From contig JAAALK010000288.1 of NCBI GenBank assembly GCA_019279435.1, positions 56,719,624-56,783,623 of the forward strand: DNA of 64,000 bases. The letters are read 5' to 3'. The position numbers were made by a program, and so were the translations under genes. Source of the stretch: Zizania palustris (Eukaryota > Streptophyta > Magnoliopsida > Poales > Poaceae). Below, piece by piece: positions 10,989-20,807 of the stretch. Below the pieces are notes generated by a model. The model was given only the letters and a program-made list of their open reading frames with translations. It did not search any database and was not told the origin of the DNA. How positions within the stretch are numbered: position 1 is the stretch's first letter; each line of letters opens with the position of its first letter.

Positions 10989-12029
10989 AGTTTTTTCTGT
11001 TGCGTGCATGGTGACAACAGAAGCCATGACACGAAGGACTGCAAGTCGGTGTTAACCCTTCGGGGCGAATACCTAGGACGAAGTACCGAGAGGGGTACTT
11101 CAGATCGAGCCCAACCAGTGGCACGGTCGGAGCCTGTGCAGATCGTGGCCCGAGCCAGTGTCCCAGAAACCCCCATGCGACTTCCGGTGGCCAATATTAT
11201 GCCACCACCGAAGCAGGAAGACCCACAAGACCACGGCAAGAGAGTGGTCTTGCCCATCTCTGGAGGGGGGACCCTCGGAAACATGTCAAAAAGGAAGCGG
11301 CGTGAGTACGTCCACGAGGTTGGGCACATTGGGACTTCGAGTTCCACAGAGAGAATGCCAAAGTGGTCCCATGTGCCCATCTCGTTTACTGCTAGCGATG
11401 CCTCAGGGGTAAAGTTCCCTCATGCCGACCCCTTGGTCATTTCCACAGACATAGCAGGGGTGGAGGTCCGAAGGATCCTGGTGGATGGCGGGAGCTCCGC
11501 AGACATACTTTTCGTCTAGGCCTTCGATCAAACGTGCATCTCCTGGAAGCATATGCTTCCAGTGGCCCGACCACTTCAAGGGTTCTCAGGACCGCCTCTC
11601 GATGCCCTCGGCCAGATAGGCCTCGAGGTTGCCTTCGGCGAGGGGCCTCTGGCCAGGATAGAAGAGGTGATCTTCGATGTTGTTGATGCCCCCTATGCTT
11701 ACAATGCAATCTTCGGAAGAGGGATGCTGAACCAGTTCGGGGCTATAGCACACCACAATTATCTTTGTCTCAAAATGCCCACGCAAGGTGGAGTGCTTAC
11801 TATTGCAGGAGACCAAGATATAGCCCGGAGAACGGAGTATGGTCACGGGCAACCGATTGATCCCCGGCAAGTGCACAGCGTAGCGGAAGGCGCTGAAGAG
11901 GTAACGGAGGTCGCTGGAAAAGCACCGGAGGTCTCGAACCTTTCAAAAGGAATCTCTCTCAAGCCAAGCCCAGAAGGTGAAGTTGAGACGAGGATAATTT
12001 CAAAAGATGGCAAAGAATATCCAGTGTAG
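10989..12029 (+). pseudogene. element C zinc knuckle and aspartic protease
   Basis: A Cys/His knuckle CCVHGDNRSHDTKDC lies at about 10998-11042. After a linker with GGGTLGNMSKRKRRE and HIGTSSSTERMPKWSHV comes the protease motif RRILVDGGSSADILFV near 11466-11516. TAG at 11517 interrupts it (F keeps IIFVQAFDQ). The second part 11553-12026 carries ARPLQGFSGPPLDALGQIG and NAIFGRGMLNQFGAIAHH. Another TAG at 12027 replaces Gln (F keeps FQFGKYL). This family has DGG where most retropepsins have DTG or DSG, as in A, D and F. Confidence 0.83.
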
Positions 12030-13037
12030 TTCGGCAAAGGGCTATCCCCGGAGATAACCGCCTCACTGGAAGAAGTCGTCAAGCAAAATCTGGACGTCTT
12101 GGCCTGGACAGACGAAGACATCACCAGGGTGGATCGAAGAATCATCGAGCATCGCCTGCTGGTCAACCCGAAGGCTAGGCCAGTGCGCTAGGGGCTCCGC
12201 AAGCTGTCTGCAGAAAGAGCAAGCCTCGCCAAGGCCGAAGTAGAGAAATTGTTAAGGGCTGGCATCATTAGGGAGGTAGCCCATACCGAGTGGTTGGCTA
12301 ACCCTGTTTTTGTAAGGAAGAAGGACTCGGAAAAATGGCGCATGTGTATTGACTTTACTTCATTAAATAAAGCATGCCCGTGAGACCCCTACCCGATGCC
12401 CCGAATAGATCAACTGGTGGATTCCACAGCCGACTCCGAATTGCTAAGTTTCCTTGACGCTTATTCTGGGTATCATCAAGTCTGGCTGAAACGCGAAGAC
12501 GAAGCCAAGACAAGCTTCATAACTCCTTCCGGAGTATTTTGCTATGTAAGAATGCCTTTTGGCCTTCGGAATGCCGGAGCCACCTTTTCACGTTTAATAG
12601 ATAAGGCTCTAGGTCATCAAATAGGCCGGAATGTCGAAGCCTACATGGATGATATTGTAATAAAAAGTGCTCAAAAGCACCAGCATAGCCTAGACCTAGC
12701 TGAAACATTTGAGAGCCTCCGAGCTTGTGGAGTACGCCTCAACCTAGAAAAATGTATATTCGGAGCCCAAGCAGGGAAGCTACTAGGGTACTTAGTTTCG
12801 AGCAGAGGAATCGAAGCTAGCCCAACGCAAATAAGTGCACTACAAAGAATGGCTCCGCCAGGAAATTTGAAGCAAGTCTAGAAGCTAGCAGGAAGGCTCG
12901 TAGCCCTTAGCAGATTCCTGGCCAGGTCAGCAGAGCGAAGCCTCCCAATTTTCAAAGCCCTAAAGGGGTCCGAGAGCTTTAGTTGGACACCAAAATGCCA
13001 GAAAAGCTTTGATGACATAAAAGCGTACCTCGGAAGC
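12030..13037 (+). pseudogene. element C reverse transcriptase
   Basis: The frame holds KAEVEKLLRAGIIREVAH, WLANPVFVRKKDSE, MCIDFTSLNKACP, then LLSFLDAYSGYHQVWLK (catalytic Asp), VRMPFGLRNAGATFSRL and the YMDD box near 12642-12653 followed by IVIKS. Stops at 12189, 12381 (TGA) and 12879 (TAG, D keeps KQVQKLTGR) break it. The thumb/connection segment ALSRFLARSAERSLPIFKA follows. The order matches D and F closely, so the three belong to one clade. Confidence 0.88.
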
Positions 13038-14059
13038 TTGTCAACACTTACTGTGCCCCTTCCAGAAGAAACACTTCTCCTTTATCTTGCAGCAACAGGC
13101 TCCGCAGTAAGTGCAGTGCTGGTCCGGGAAGTTGAGCTTAAGGGAAAGCTGGCGCAGAACCCAGTTTATTTTGTGTCAGAAGCTTTGTCCGGAGCTAAGA
13201 TAAGATACTCCGAGCTCAAGAAATTTGCTTATGCCCTAGTAATGGCCTCGCGAAAGCTAAGACATTATTTTTTGGCGCATAACCTAATCGTTCCAACATC
13301 GTATCCTCTGGGGGATATGCTCTGGAGCAAAGACTCTACAGGAAGGATTGGAAAGTGGGTCGTCGAGCTAGCCCCCTTCAGAATCTCCTTCATGGCAAGA
13401 ACAGCTATCGAATCCCAAATAATAACTGACTTCGTAGTAGAGTGGACTCCATCTGCCGTTTGGGCCCCAGAGGAGCCCTTTGAAGGTTATGGAAAATATT
13501 TTCTGATGGAGCTTATCAGGCATCCGGTGCCAGAGCAGGGGCGGTCATCATATCACCATCAGGGCAGAAGGCCATGTATTCTGCGAGGCTCAATTTTAAA
13601 ACCACCAATAACATCGCATAGTACGAAGGGGTTCTGCTAGGCCTCCGAAAGGCTAAAGCACTTGGAACTGCAAGGATAATGATTAAGACAGATTCCCAAG
13701 TCATCGCAGGGCATGTTGATAAAAGTTTTCAAGCAAAGAACCCGCATCTAGCACAATACCTTGAAGAAATCCGCAAGGTTGATGCAGCATTCAAAGGATT
13801 CACTATTCGAAGTATCCCTCGAGCAGATAATCAGCTCACAGATATTCTGGCAAAAGCTGCAGCTGGATCGGTGGACCTCCCGGAGGGTGCTTTCCATGAA
13901 GAACTAATGCAGCCCGCAGCTAGCCATGTACCCTCTGCAAAAGTACTGTGCATTCTGACTACAGATTGGCGGGCTCCGATTATGAGCATATTGCAAGATG
14001 GCATATATCCTTCAGAAGGTCTGGATGCCCGAAGATTGCAAGCAAGAGCCCGAAATTAA
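13038..14059 (+). pseudogene. element C RNase H pair (full length only in this copy)
   Basis: The first RNase H (LLLYLAATGSAVSAVLV to KLRHYFLAH) lacks the usual first Asp and looks structural only. The second starts near 13495 and continues with QVIAGHVDKSF and PRADNQLTDILAKAAAG. A frameshift near 13500 and TAG at 13619 (IA-stop-YEGVLLGL; D has IAEYEGILLGL, a G-to-T change) break it. Bases 13510-14059 are absent from copy 2, removing most of the second RNase H there. Confidence 0.85.
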
Positions 14060-15176
14060 AGCTTGTCAATGGAGTATTGTACAAAGCTGGCGTTTGCTCC
14101 CCTCTACTCCGATGCATCTCCCAACCCGAAGGTCAAGATATACTTCGGGACATTCACGAAGGTTTGTGCGGAAGTCATCTGGCACCTCGTGCTCTAGCTG
14201 GGAAGACACTTCGGCAGGGGCATTATTGGCCAACAATAGTGAGAGATGCAGAAGAGCTGGTTCGAACATGCCAAGGCTGCCAATGGATGTGCAGGCGAAG
14301 CCACTATCCACCAGTTCAACTTCAAGTTATTGCCCCGGTATGGCCAATGGCTCGATGGGGCATGGACCTCATAGGCCCTTTTCCAATGGCAAAAGGTGGC
14401 TTGAAGTTTGCGGTAGTAGCAATCGAATATTTTTCGATGTGGGTTGAAGCGGAGCCATTGACTGCTATCACCTCGAGGAACACGCAAAAAATTTTCTAGC
14501 AGAACATTATATGCAGGTTCGAAGTGCCAAGGGAGTTGACAGTGGATAATGGAACCTAGTTCGAAGCTGACACATTCCAAGCATTTTGTGAAGAGCTGGG
14601 CATTAAGTTGTGCTTCGTCGTGGTATGCCATCCACAGTCAAACGGAGCTGTCGAGAGAGCCAATGGGAACATCCTATCCGGTTTAAATCGAAGGATGGTG
14701 GGGCTGGCCAAAGGGCTGTGGGTCGAAGAGCTCCCCAAGATCTTGTGGTCCATTCGAACCACTCAAACCAGATCCACATGTTTTACCCCATTCAGACTAC
14801 TCTTCGGAGATGAAGCCATGACTCCTACGGAGCTCAAGGGGGGATCCCTTCGTACGATTCAGCCTGGAGGCGAAGATGACAGAAACACTTCGCTGGACTT
14901 ATCAGAAGAAACAAGGCTTCGAGCTGTTGCCAACCTGACGAAGTACCAGGGACAAACAAAACATGGTATGACCCGAAGATAAAGTCGAACGAGCTTAGAC
15001 CAGGTCATCTAGTTTTGTGAAGTGTAATAGCGCCGGGGAAGCTAGGGAATAAATGGGAAGGACCATATATTATCCTACGCTCAGGACGTCCCGGATCGTT
15101 TAAATTAGCTAATTTAGAAGGAGAAGAGTTGAAACATGCGTGGCATGCAGAGCACCTTAAGCGTTATTACGCTTAG
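14060..15176 (+). pseudogene. element C integrase
   Basis: The zinc module HEGLCGSHLAPRALAGKTL ... CQGCQWM is at about 14155-14290. The DDE core follows: WGMDLIGPFP (first Asp), TVDNGT (second Asp, then TAG at 14557 for Gln), SNGAVERANGNILSGLN (Glu). The C-terminal part ends KLANLEGEELKHAWHAEHL and stops with TAG at 15174-15176. TAG at 14497 is private to this copy: copy 2 reads TGG there. TGA at 15018 replaces Arg CGA, and a base loss near 14962 shifts the frame. The product would join element cDNA to chromosomal DNA. Confidence 0.88.
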
Positions 15177-16022
15177 GGGCTCCTTGTAATCACTTGTAAA
15201 GCTTCCTTTTCTAAATAAAAGCGGGGGGGTCGAATTTTGTTTACTCTTCGAGTATCCCTTACTCCGGATGGACGCATCAGGAGGACGGAGATGCTTGCAG
15301 AGTCAAGCATCTTTCCCAAGACCCGGACAACAGTCTGCGAACCATGGGTTCGAGGACTCCGCTGCCAGCCTACAGATTCCAGGCTCCGGCTTGTTAGGAT
15401 CCGTAGAAGAGTCTAAGGACTTTAAACGAACAGATTTCCGGCCTCTGGGTTCGAAGTATCTGTAAAAGAGCCGAAGGTGGCCAGCCTACGGATTCCAGGC
15501 TCCGGCTTGTTAGGATCCGTAGAAGAGTCTAAGGACTTTAAACGAACAGATTTCCGGCCTCCAGGTTTGAAGTATCTGTAAAAGAGCCGAAGGTGGCCAG
15601 CCTACGGATTCCAGGCTCCGACCTGTTAGGATCCGTAGAAGAGTCTAAGGACTTTAAAAAAAGAACAGATTTCCGGTCTACGGGTTCGAAGCATCTGTAA
15701 AAGAGTCGAAGGTGACCAAATAATAAAGTTTCGAGGCCCAGGCTAACGAGACGCTTAAAAAAAGATAATTAAAGGTCCTAAGCGAGAGATCTAACTTCGA
15801 AATTTACGAGGTAATAATACAAGAGTATGTTACAAGAAGCCTCTAAAAAGGTAAAGTACGAATATTAAGTGTGATACGAAGCATCAAGTAATCTGGCGTA
15901 TCATTGTGTTCGGCGAACCCATTTGCACAGCAAAGGATCCCCCACCCACAAGGAGGGGTAGGAGGGTAAAAAGCAAACAAATACTTTCGGAACAATTCAC
16001 ATTAATCCATCGTACTTGTACA
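15177..16022 (+). other. element C non-coding 3' spacer
   Basis: Between the pol stop and the stop of the convergent additional ORF there is no supported coding sequence. It contains the 116-bp repeat array (15365-15712). A run of AAATAAAAG at 15213-15222 may hold a poly(A) signal for the plus-strand transcript. The remainder shows nothing I recognise. Confidence 0.6.
15365..15712 (+). repeat. 116-bp tandem repeat, three copies
   Basis: Units begin CCAGCCTACGGATTCCAGG at 15365, 15481 and 15597 and end with GAAGCATCTGTAAAAGAG-type sequence. The first two units are nearly identical and the third has a short A-rich insertion. Copy 2 has the same array with starts at 58894, 59010 and 59126. It lies between convergent pol and additional ORF, as does a different array in D (26405-26710). 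Confidence 0.9.
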
Positions 16023-16760
16023 TCAGGAGAAGTTTTGGTCCAAGCCTAGGAAAAATCGATGACCCTGTCGGCCTCTGGAGCTACCCCTCCGGCTACTTTG
16101 TCCTTCGGAGCTCGAAGCTGCCAGTTTAGTCCTTTTTGTCCGCGCACCTCTTTTCTTCTTCGAGGCTCGCAGTTTCTTTTGCTCCTCTTGGAGCTCGGCC
16201 TAGGTCAGAAGCCTTTCAGGATTAACCTCCGTAGGGTCCTCGGCCTGATACTCCGAGTCAGACCAATTCATGTGTTTAGAAGACGAGGATGCCTTCTCTT
16301 TCTCCTCTTCCTTGATATACGCTAAGACCTCGTGAAAAACTTCGGGAGGTATCTCCCCTTTGTCTCCACGAGGAACAGAGAAGCGAGATCGGTGGTAGGG
16401 CCTTAAGCTCTCGAGGCTTGTCCACTCCTTCCGGAGCCCTTCGGTAAACTCCAGTATTTCGAGGTCAAAGTTCGAAGGGCACGACCAAAACCTAAAAAGA
16501 AAGCAGAACACCCAAACGAGCTTCTCGATTATAACTTTTTCATTGATTAAAGGGGCTTTACAACAGTTTGCATACATGATGACCCTAAGAGCTAGACCTG
16601 CAGGTCGGTTGGCGGAGCAGGGATTGCCGGAGCTGGCGACGTAGGAAGTGGTGGCTTTGTTTGCGCCTGTTTCTACCGTCGGGCCTCGTCAATCCAAGCT
16701 TTGGCCGCAGCCTTATGGTCCGACTTCCAGGTTGACCGGCATGCTTCCCAGGCCAAGGCA
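16023..16760 (-). pseudogene. element C convergent additional ORF, C-terminal part only
   Basis: Minus-strand segments match the end of the D additional ORF (25390-26116): AWEACRSTWKSDHKAAAKAW near 16758-16685, then ILEFTEGLRKEWTSLESL, ILEF-to-IKEEEKEKASSSSKH in ORF 16577-16200, and a Lys/Arg-rich tail ending RFFLGLDQNFS with TGA at 16025-16023. The N-terminal gypsy-type domain and coiled coil found in D are missing. At 16760 the reading frame passes directly into the RNase H of F, making an artificial fusion ORF (16673-17119). A TAG after DEARR probably replaced CAG. Confidence 0.75.
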
Positions 16761-17374
16761 CCCAAAGCACGCGCTTTTCGGAGTCCTAACAAAATGCCTT
16801 CGAACTCCGCTATATTATTGGTGGAATTAAAGTTGAGCTTTGCGGAGTACATTGCTCTTTGCCTTGAAGGCAAAATTATTACTGCTCCAATACCTGCTCC
16901 GGACGCTTGAAAGGCTCCATCGGAGTATATGGTCCAAATTCCTTCGTTTGATTTCTCTAGAGCCCATATTGCAGACGGAGTCCATTCTGCCACAAAATCT
17001 GCCACTACTTGTGACTTGATTGCTGTCCTTGCTACGAAGGAGATGCCGAAGGGTGAAAGCTCGACGGCCCATTTTCCAATTCTCCCTGTAGAATCTTTGC
17101 TTCGGAGCATATCTCCCAAAGGATACGAAGTTGGTACAATTACATTATGTGCTTAAAAATAATGTCGTAATTTCCTCGAAGCCATTATCAGAGCATAAGT
17201 GAACTTTTCAAGCTCAGAATATCTTGTTTTTGCTCCAGATAAAGCTTCGGATACAAAATAAATTGGATTCTGTACCAACTTTCCATTGAAATCAACTTCT
17301 CTGACAAGGACTGCACTCACAGCGGAGCCAGTAGCTGCTAGGTAAAGAAGTAGGGTTTCATCTGCAACGGGCAC
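16761..17374 (-). pseudogene. element F RNase H region, cut at the C junction
   Basis: The segment 17374-17153 encodes the RT-linked RNase H (LLLYLAATGSAVSAVLV, SELEKFTYALIMASRKL). A stop just before 17156 separates it from ORF 17119-16673, which has GDMLRSKDSTGRIGKWAVE, then the second RNase H: WTIYSDGAFQASGAGIGAV with the first Asp and NNIAEFEGILLGLRKARALG with the Glu. After residue 120 the match to D ends and the additional-ORF tail of C follows. The last two catalytic Asp residues are therefore gone. Confidence 0.85.
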
Positions 17375-18729
17375 AGTGAGTGTTGCAAGGTTGCTGAGAT
17401 AATTTTTAATATCCTTGAAACTCTTTTGGCACTCCGGTGTCCATGCAAAATCTTCGGACCCTTTTAATACTTTGAATATGGGGAGTGCTGCAAGGCGGCC
17501 AGTCAGCTTCTGTACCTATTTTAAATTCTCCGGTGGAGCCATTTTTTGCACCGCTGTTATTTGAGTAGGGCTAGCTTCAATTCCTCTACTTGAAACTAGA
17601 TACCCTAGTAACTTCCCAGCTTGAGCCCCGAAGATACATTTTTTGGGGTTGAGGCGGACTCCACATGCTCGGAGGCTCTCAAATGTTTCTGCTAAGTCTA
17701 GGCTATGTTGGTGCTTTAAAGCACTCTTTATTACAATATCATCCATATAGGCTTCTACATTGCGGACTATTTGATGACCTAGAGCCTTAGCAATTAATCT
17801 TGAAAAGGTTGCCCCAGCATTTCTCAAGCCAAAAGGTATTCTTACATAGCAAAAGACTCTCGAAGGAGTTACGAAGCTTGTTTTGATTTCATCTTCGCGC
17901 TTTAACAAGATTTTATAGTAGCCGGAATACGCATCGAGGAAGCTTAATAACTCCGAACCAGCAGTGTAATCAACTAATTGATCTATTCGGGGCATGAGAT
18001 AGGGGTCACGTGGGCATGCTTTATTCAAAGATGTAAAATCAATACACATGCGCCACTTCCCGGAGGATTTCTTTCTGATGAAGACTGGATTAGCTAGCCA
18101 CTCCGTATGAGCTACTTCTCTGATACTCTCAGCCTTTAATAATTTCTCCACTTCTGCCTTAGCAAGGCTTGCCCTTTCTACTAATAGCTTTCGAAGCCCT
18201 TGGGTTTACATGTAAGTTGTGCTCAATGATATCTCGTCTGACCCCTGGAATGTCTTCATCAGACCAAGCAAAGACATCCAAATTTTCTTCGACTACTTTT
18301 CCTAGCGAGGTAGCGATCTCCGAAGGCAAATATTTGCCGAACTGAAAAGAATAGTCTTTGTCATCTTTAACAATAATCTTCGTTACGATTTCTCCCTCGG
18401 GGCTTGGCCTTGGGAAGGATTTCTTCGAAGATTCACTTGAAGTAGATATATCCTCCGGATTTCCTTGTACGTTATTCACTAGTCTCTGGTCGAGAGGGGG
18501 CTATGACCTTATTCTGCTCTTCGTGCAGTGGCTTGATCACCGAAGATAGTGAGTACTCCCACTTGCGTGGGCATCTTCATACATAAATAGTTATGGTGTG
18601 CCACGGCTCCAAACTGATTCAACATGCCCCTTCCGAAGATAACATTATAAGCATAAGGGGCATCTACAACATCGAAGATTACTTCCTCCGTTCTTGCGAG
18701 GAGCCCCTCTCCGAAAGCAACCTCAAGGC
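17375..18729 (-). pseudogene. element F reverse transcriptase and protease-RT linker
   Basis: ORF 18151-17516 (211 aa) encodes MCIDFTSLNKACPRDPYL, LLSFLDAYSGYYKILLKRE with catalytic Asp, PFGLRNAGATFSRLIAKAL and AYMDDIVIKSALKHQ. A stop replaces the codon after APPENLK where D has QVQKL. Upstream 18479-18159 encodes the linker SPEGEIVTKIIVKDDKDYS and EENLDVFAWSDEDIPGV, with a frameshift near 18190. The part between 18480 and 18729 holds frame-shifted protease tail (MLNQFGAVAHHNYLCMKM). Confidence 0.85.
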
Positions 18730-19650
18730 CTATTTGGCGATGGCATCGAGAGGAGGTCCTGTGAAGCCTTGCAGAGGACGAGCTGCTGGGAGAAGATGTT
18801 TCCTAGAGATACAGAGCTGATCGAAAGCTTGAACGAAGATGATATCTTCTGAACTCCCACCATCGACCAGCACTCTTCGAACTTCAGTTGTTGCTATATC
18901 GGTAGTAATAACAAGGAGATCTGTATGTGGGAATTTTATGTCTGCTGCATCATCTGCAGAAAAAGATATAGGCACATGGGACCACTCAGGCATTGCGGCT
19001 GCAGACGAAGAAGTTCCAATATGACCTACTTTCTTTCCTTTATACATAAATGTGTACTTATTGTTCCTACCATGGTGTGTAGCATCAGTATCATACTCCC
19101 AAGGTCTACCAAGTAATAGAGAACATGCTTGCATTGGTACTACATCAAAATCAGCAACTCCGAAGTATGTACCAATGGAAAATCTGATGTGAGCAGTTTG
19201 TGTTACCTTGATCTTCCCGCTATTGTTGAACCATTGCACGTGGTAAGGGTGTGGATGTGCACGTGTGGGAAGTTGAAGCTTAGTTACCATGTCGTGGCTC
19301 ACCAAATTGTTGCAACTACCGCTGTCGATGATGACACGTACACGGCGGTCATTGACGATGAAGAAGGTCTGAAACAGATTGTTCCGTTGTGCCCGGTCGT
19401 CCTGCTCCATGTGAGTGCTCAAAACACGTTGTACAATAAGTGCTTCATGGTCGGCAGAGGCATCCGGTGCAAAAATAGCGTCATCGTCGGAAGCATCGTA
19501 ATCTCCTGCAATGTTAGCAGCAAGTGCATATTCATCTTCAACATCACTAGCACTTACATAGCCACCGTCTTCCGTAGCAATATAAGCCCGTTGACTAGGG
19601 CAGTCCTTCATAACGTGGCCGAATCCTTTGCATCGGTGACACTGGATCAC
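18730..19650 (-). pseudogene. in-frame chimera: gypsy E zinc knuckle and protease fused to Tat F protease
   Basis: One 306-aa ORF joins two lineages. Residues 1-207 are gypsy E: zinc knuckle CHRCKGFGHVMKDC (CX2CX4HX4C), acidic linker, protease RVRVIIDSGSCNNLVSHDMV with DSG, and MQACSLLLGRPWEYDTDA. After KYTFMYKGKK the sequence switches at about 19030 to Tat: HIGTSSSAAAMPEWSHVPI and VRRVLVDGGSSEDIIFV, a second protease motif. The junction is in frame and identical at 37064 and 62557. Whether it arose by template switching, recombination or deletion is not visible. It ends in a substituted frame near 18735. Confidence 0.88.
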
Positions 19651-20134
19651 TGCAGAACGTGCAGTAGAGGCCGCCGAGGAGGTGGCTTGGCTGGAGCCTT
19701 GGATGCTGCAGCTTTGGAGCTCTCAGCCTGGGCTGTAGATACAGAAGGTGCTGATGTAACCGCCGGTCGAGAAGGAGGTGGTGGTCGCTGCTGCTGCCCA
19801 CTTGAGCGTGTAGTGGCACCACCAATGTTGGTCCTCATGTTGCGTTGTGGTTGTTGGCGACTCTGCAATTCTTTTTCTGCAAGTATAGCAAGGTGGAAAA
19901 GACGAGTGATAGTATTGTATTCTTTATAATCAATGATATCCTGAATTTCACGTCTTAAACCACCATAAAAACGGGTCATTTTATCCTCATTGTCCTCCTC
20001 AATTTCAGCATGCATGCAACCTATTTGCAGCTCCTGATAATACTCCTCTACCGATTTATTTCCTTGGTTTAGGCGCTGCAATTTTTTTCTCAAATCACGT
20101 TTATATGAAGGAGGAACCCATCTACCACGCATTT
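19647..20134 (-). pseudogene. gag: gypsy E gag, C-terminal half (left of the D insertion)
   Basis: ORF from ATG at 20132: MRGRWVPPSYKRDLRKKLQ, SVEEYYQELQIGCMHAE, MTRFYGGLRREIQDIIDYK and ITRLFHLAILAEKELQ, the conserved capsid end of a widespread plant Ty3/gypsy gag, then a Pro/Ala/Gln-rich linker. A one-base loss (about 19688, shared with copy 2, absent from E' at 37714) shifts it out of frame with the zinc knuckle of the next ORF. The preceding part of this gag is at 32816-33404 beyond D. The ATG sits 8 bases from the LTR of D. Confidence 0.88.
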
Positions 20135-20139
20135 GCCGT
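20135..20139. other. target-site duplication of element D, left copy
   Basis: gccgt directly precedes the D LTR here and directly follows the other D LTR at 32811-32815. The uninterrupted site in E' (38161-38165) reads gccat followed by tttaaca, confirming the join. Confidence 0.92.
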
Positions 20140-20634
20140 TGTTGGCGTAAAAGATTACGCTAACAGGTTTCTGAAGATTAGAAACTAACAAACGAAGTGT
20201 TTGCGAAGAAAACTATTCCAAGCCTCCGAAAGGATAATAACTTAGAATAGTTCGAAAGTGTGTATTGAATAACTTGTATTCGGTCCCCCTTACAGGGTAA
20301 AATAGGGGGTATTTATAGGCCCAAACATTAAGGAAAAGACCTTTTTACCCCTCTATTACAACCGACATAGTGGAAACTATTCGGTACCCTTAATAGAGCT
20401 AAAATGGTAAAAGACTAATCTAATGAGATAGAAGATAAGTCTTCCATCTTAGCTGGCAAAGAAGCTCCCGGAAGAGTCCAAGTTCGAAGATATACTCCGA
20501 ACTAGAATTCGTCATCATACTTCGAACTTGATTCAATGTATCTCCGAAGTTATATACTGGAAGTCTTCGGCTTAATCACCAGTCTTTATCTTGTCACTGC
20601 AATAACCCTGAAGATGGAATATTTTCCCCCAACA
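20140..20634 (-). repeat. 3' LTR of element D (495 bp)
   Basis: Minus strand starts TGTTGGGGGAAAATATT and ends TTTTACGCCAACA. TATA box TATAAATA at 20310-20317 on the minus strand. Just inside it the minus strand reads CGAGGGCTAC, the polypurine-like tract. The LTR reads outward into the E gag ORF at 20132 and could transcribe it. Confidence 0.92.
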
Positions 20635-20807
20635 GTAGCCCTCGAATATGCTTCTCCGCTAAATCTGTAATGTTAGGAGAGCAGTATACGCAAGAAAAAT
20701 AATCATGCGTAGGGGTTAGCAGATGTAAACCATCTCCGAACTATGTGGAGATGTAAGCTTCGAATCAGTTTCTAATAAAATTACATTCGAAGTAACTTAG
20801 AACTAAC
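20635..20807. other. element D 3' non-coding segment before the solo LTR
   Basis: No coding signal. It contains the purine-rich stretch next to the LTR and continues after the solo LTR at 22367. Confidence 0.6.

Larger units (their letters stand above)
9120..16760 (+). mobile_element. Tat-type Ty3/gypsy element C, lacking its 3' end (copy 1)
   Basis: On the plus strand: 5' LTR (9120-9607), PBS, gag, protease, RT, RNase H, second RNase H and integrase to a stop at 15176, then a repeat-rich spacer and the tail of a convergent minus-strand additional ORF (16760-16023). It is inserted in A's gag. The 5 bp before it are tcggc, but the matching duplication and 3' LTR are gone because at about 16760 the sequence switches to the minus-strand RNase H of F. 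At least a dozen in-frame stops make it non-coding. Confidence 0.9.
16761..19029 (-). mobile_element. Tat-type element F remnant: protease, RT and RNase H (copy 1)
   Basis: Minus-strand Tat pol highly similar to D (YMDD RT, DGG protease). Its 5' side is joined in frame at about 19030 to gypsy element E. Its 3' side stops inside the second RNase H, where it meets the additional-ORF tail of C. No LTR of its own is present. It recurs at 60291-62556 and, cut by the gap, at 36045-37063. Confidence 0.85.
1..20474. repeat. large direct repeat, copy 1 (partner 44081-64000)
   Basis: Bases 1-20474 recur in the same order and orientation at 44081-64000. The coordinate offset is 44080 at the left edge, drifts by single-base indels to 44078, drops to about 43529 after a 550-bp deletion in the second copy, and is 43526 at the right edge. 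Visual comparison of the first 600 bases finds about five differences. Both copies contain B, A, C, F and the D insertion in E. The repeat may extend beyond both window edges. It is either a segmental duplication or unmerged alleles. Confidence 0.95.
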
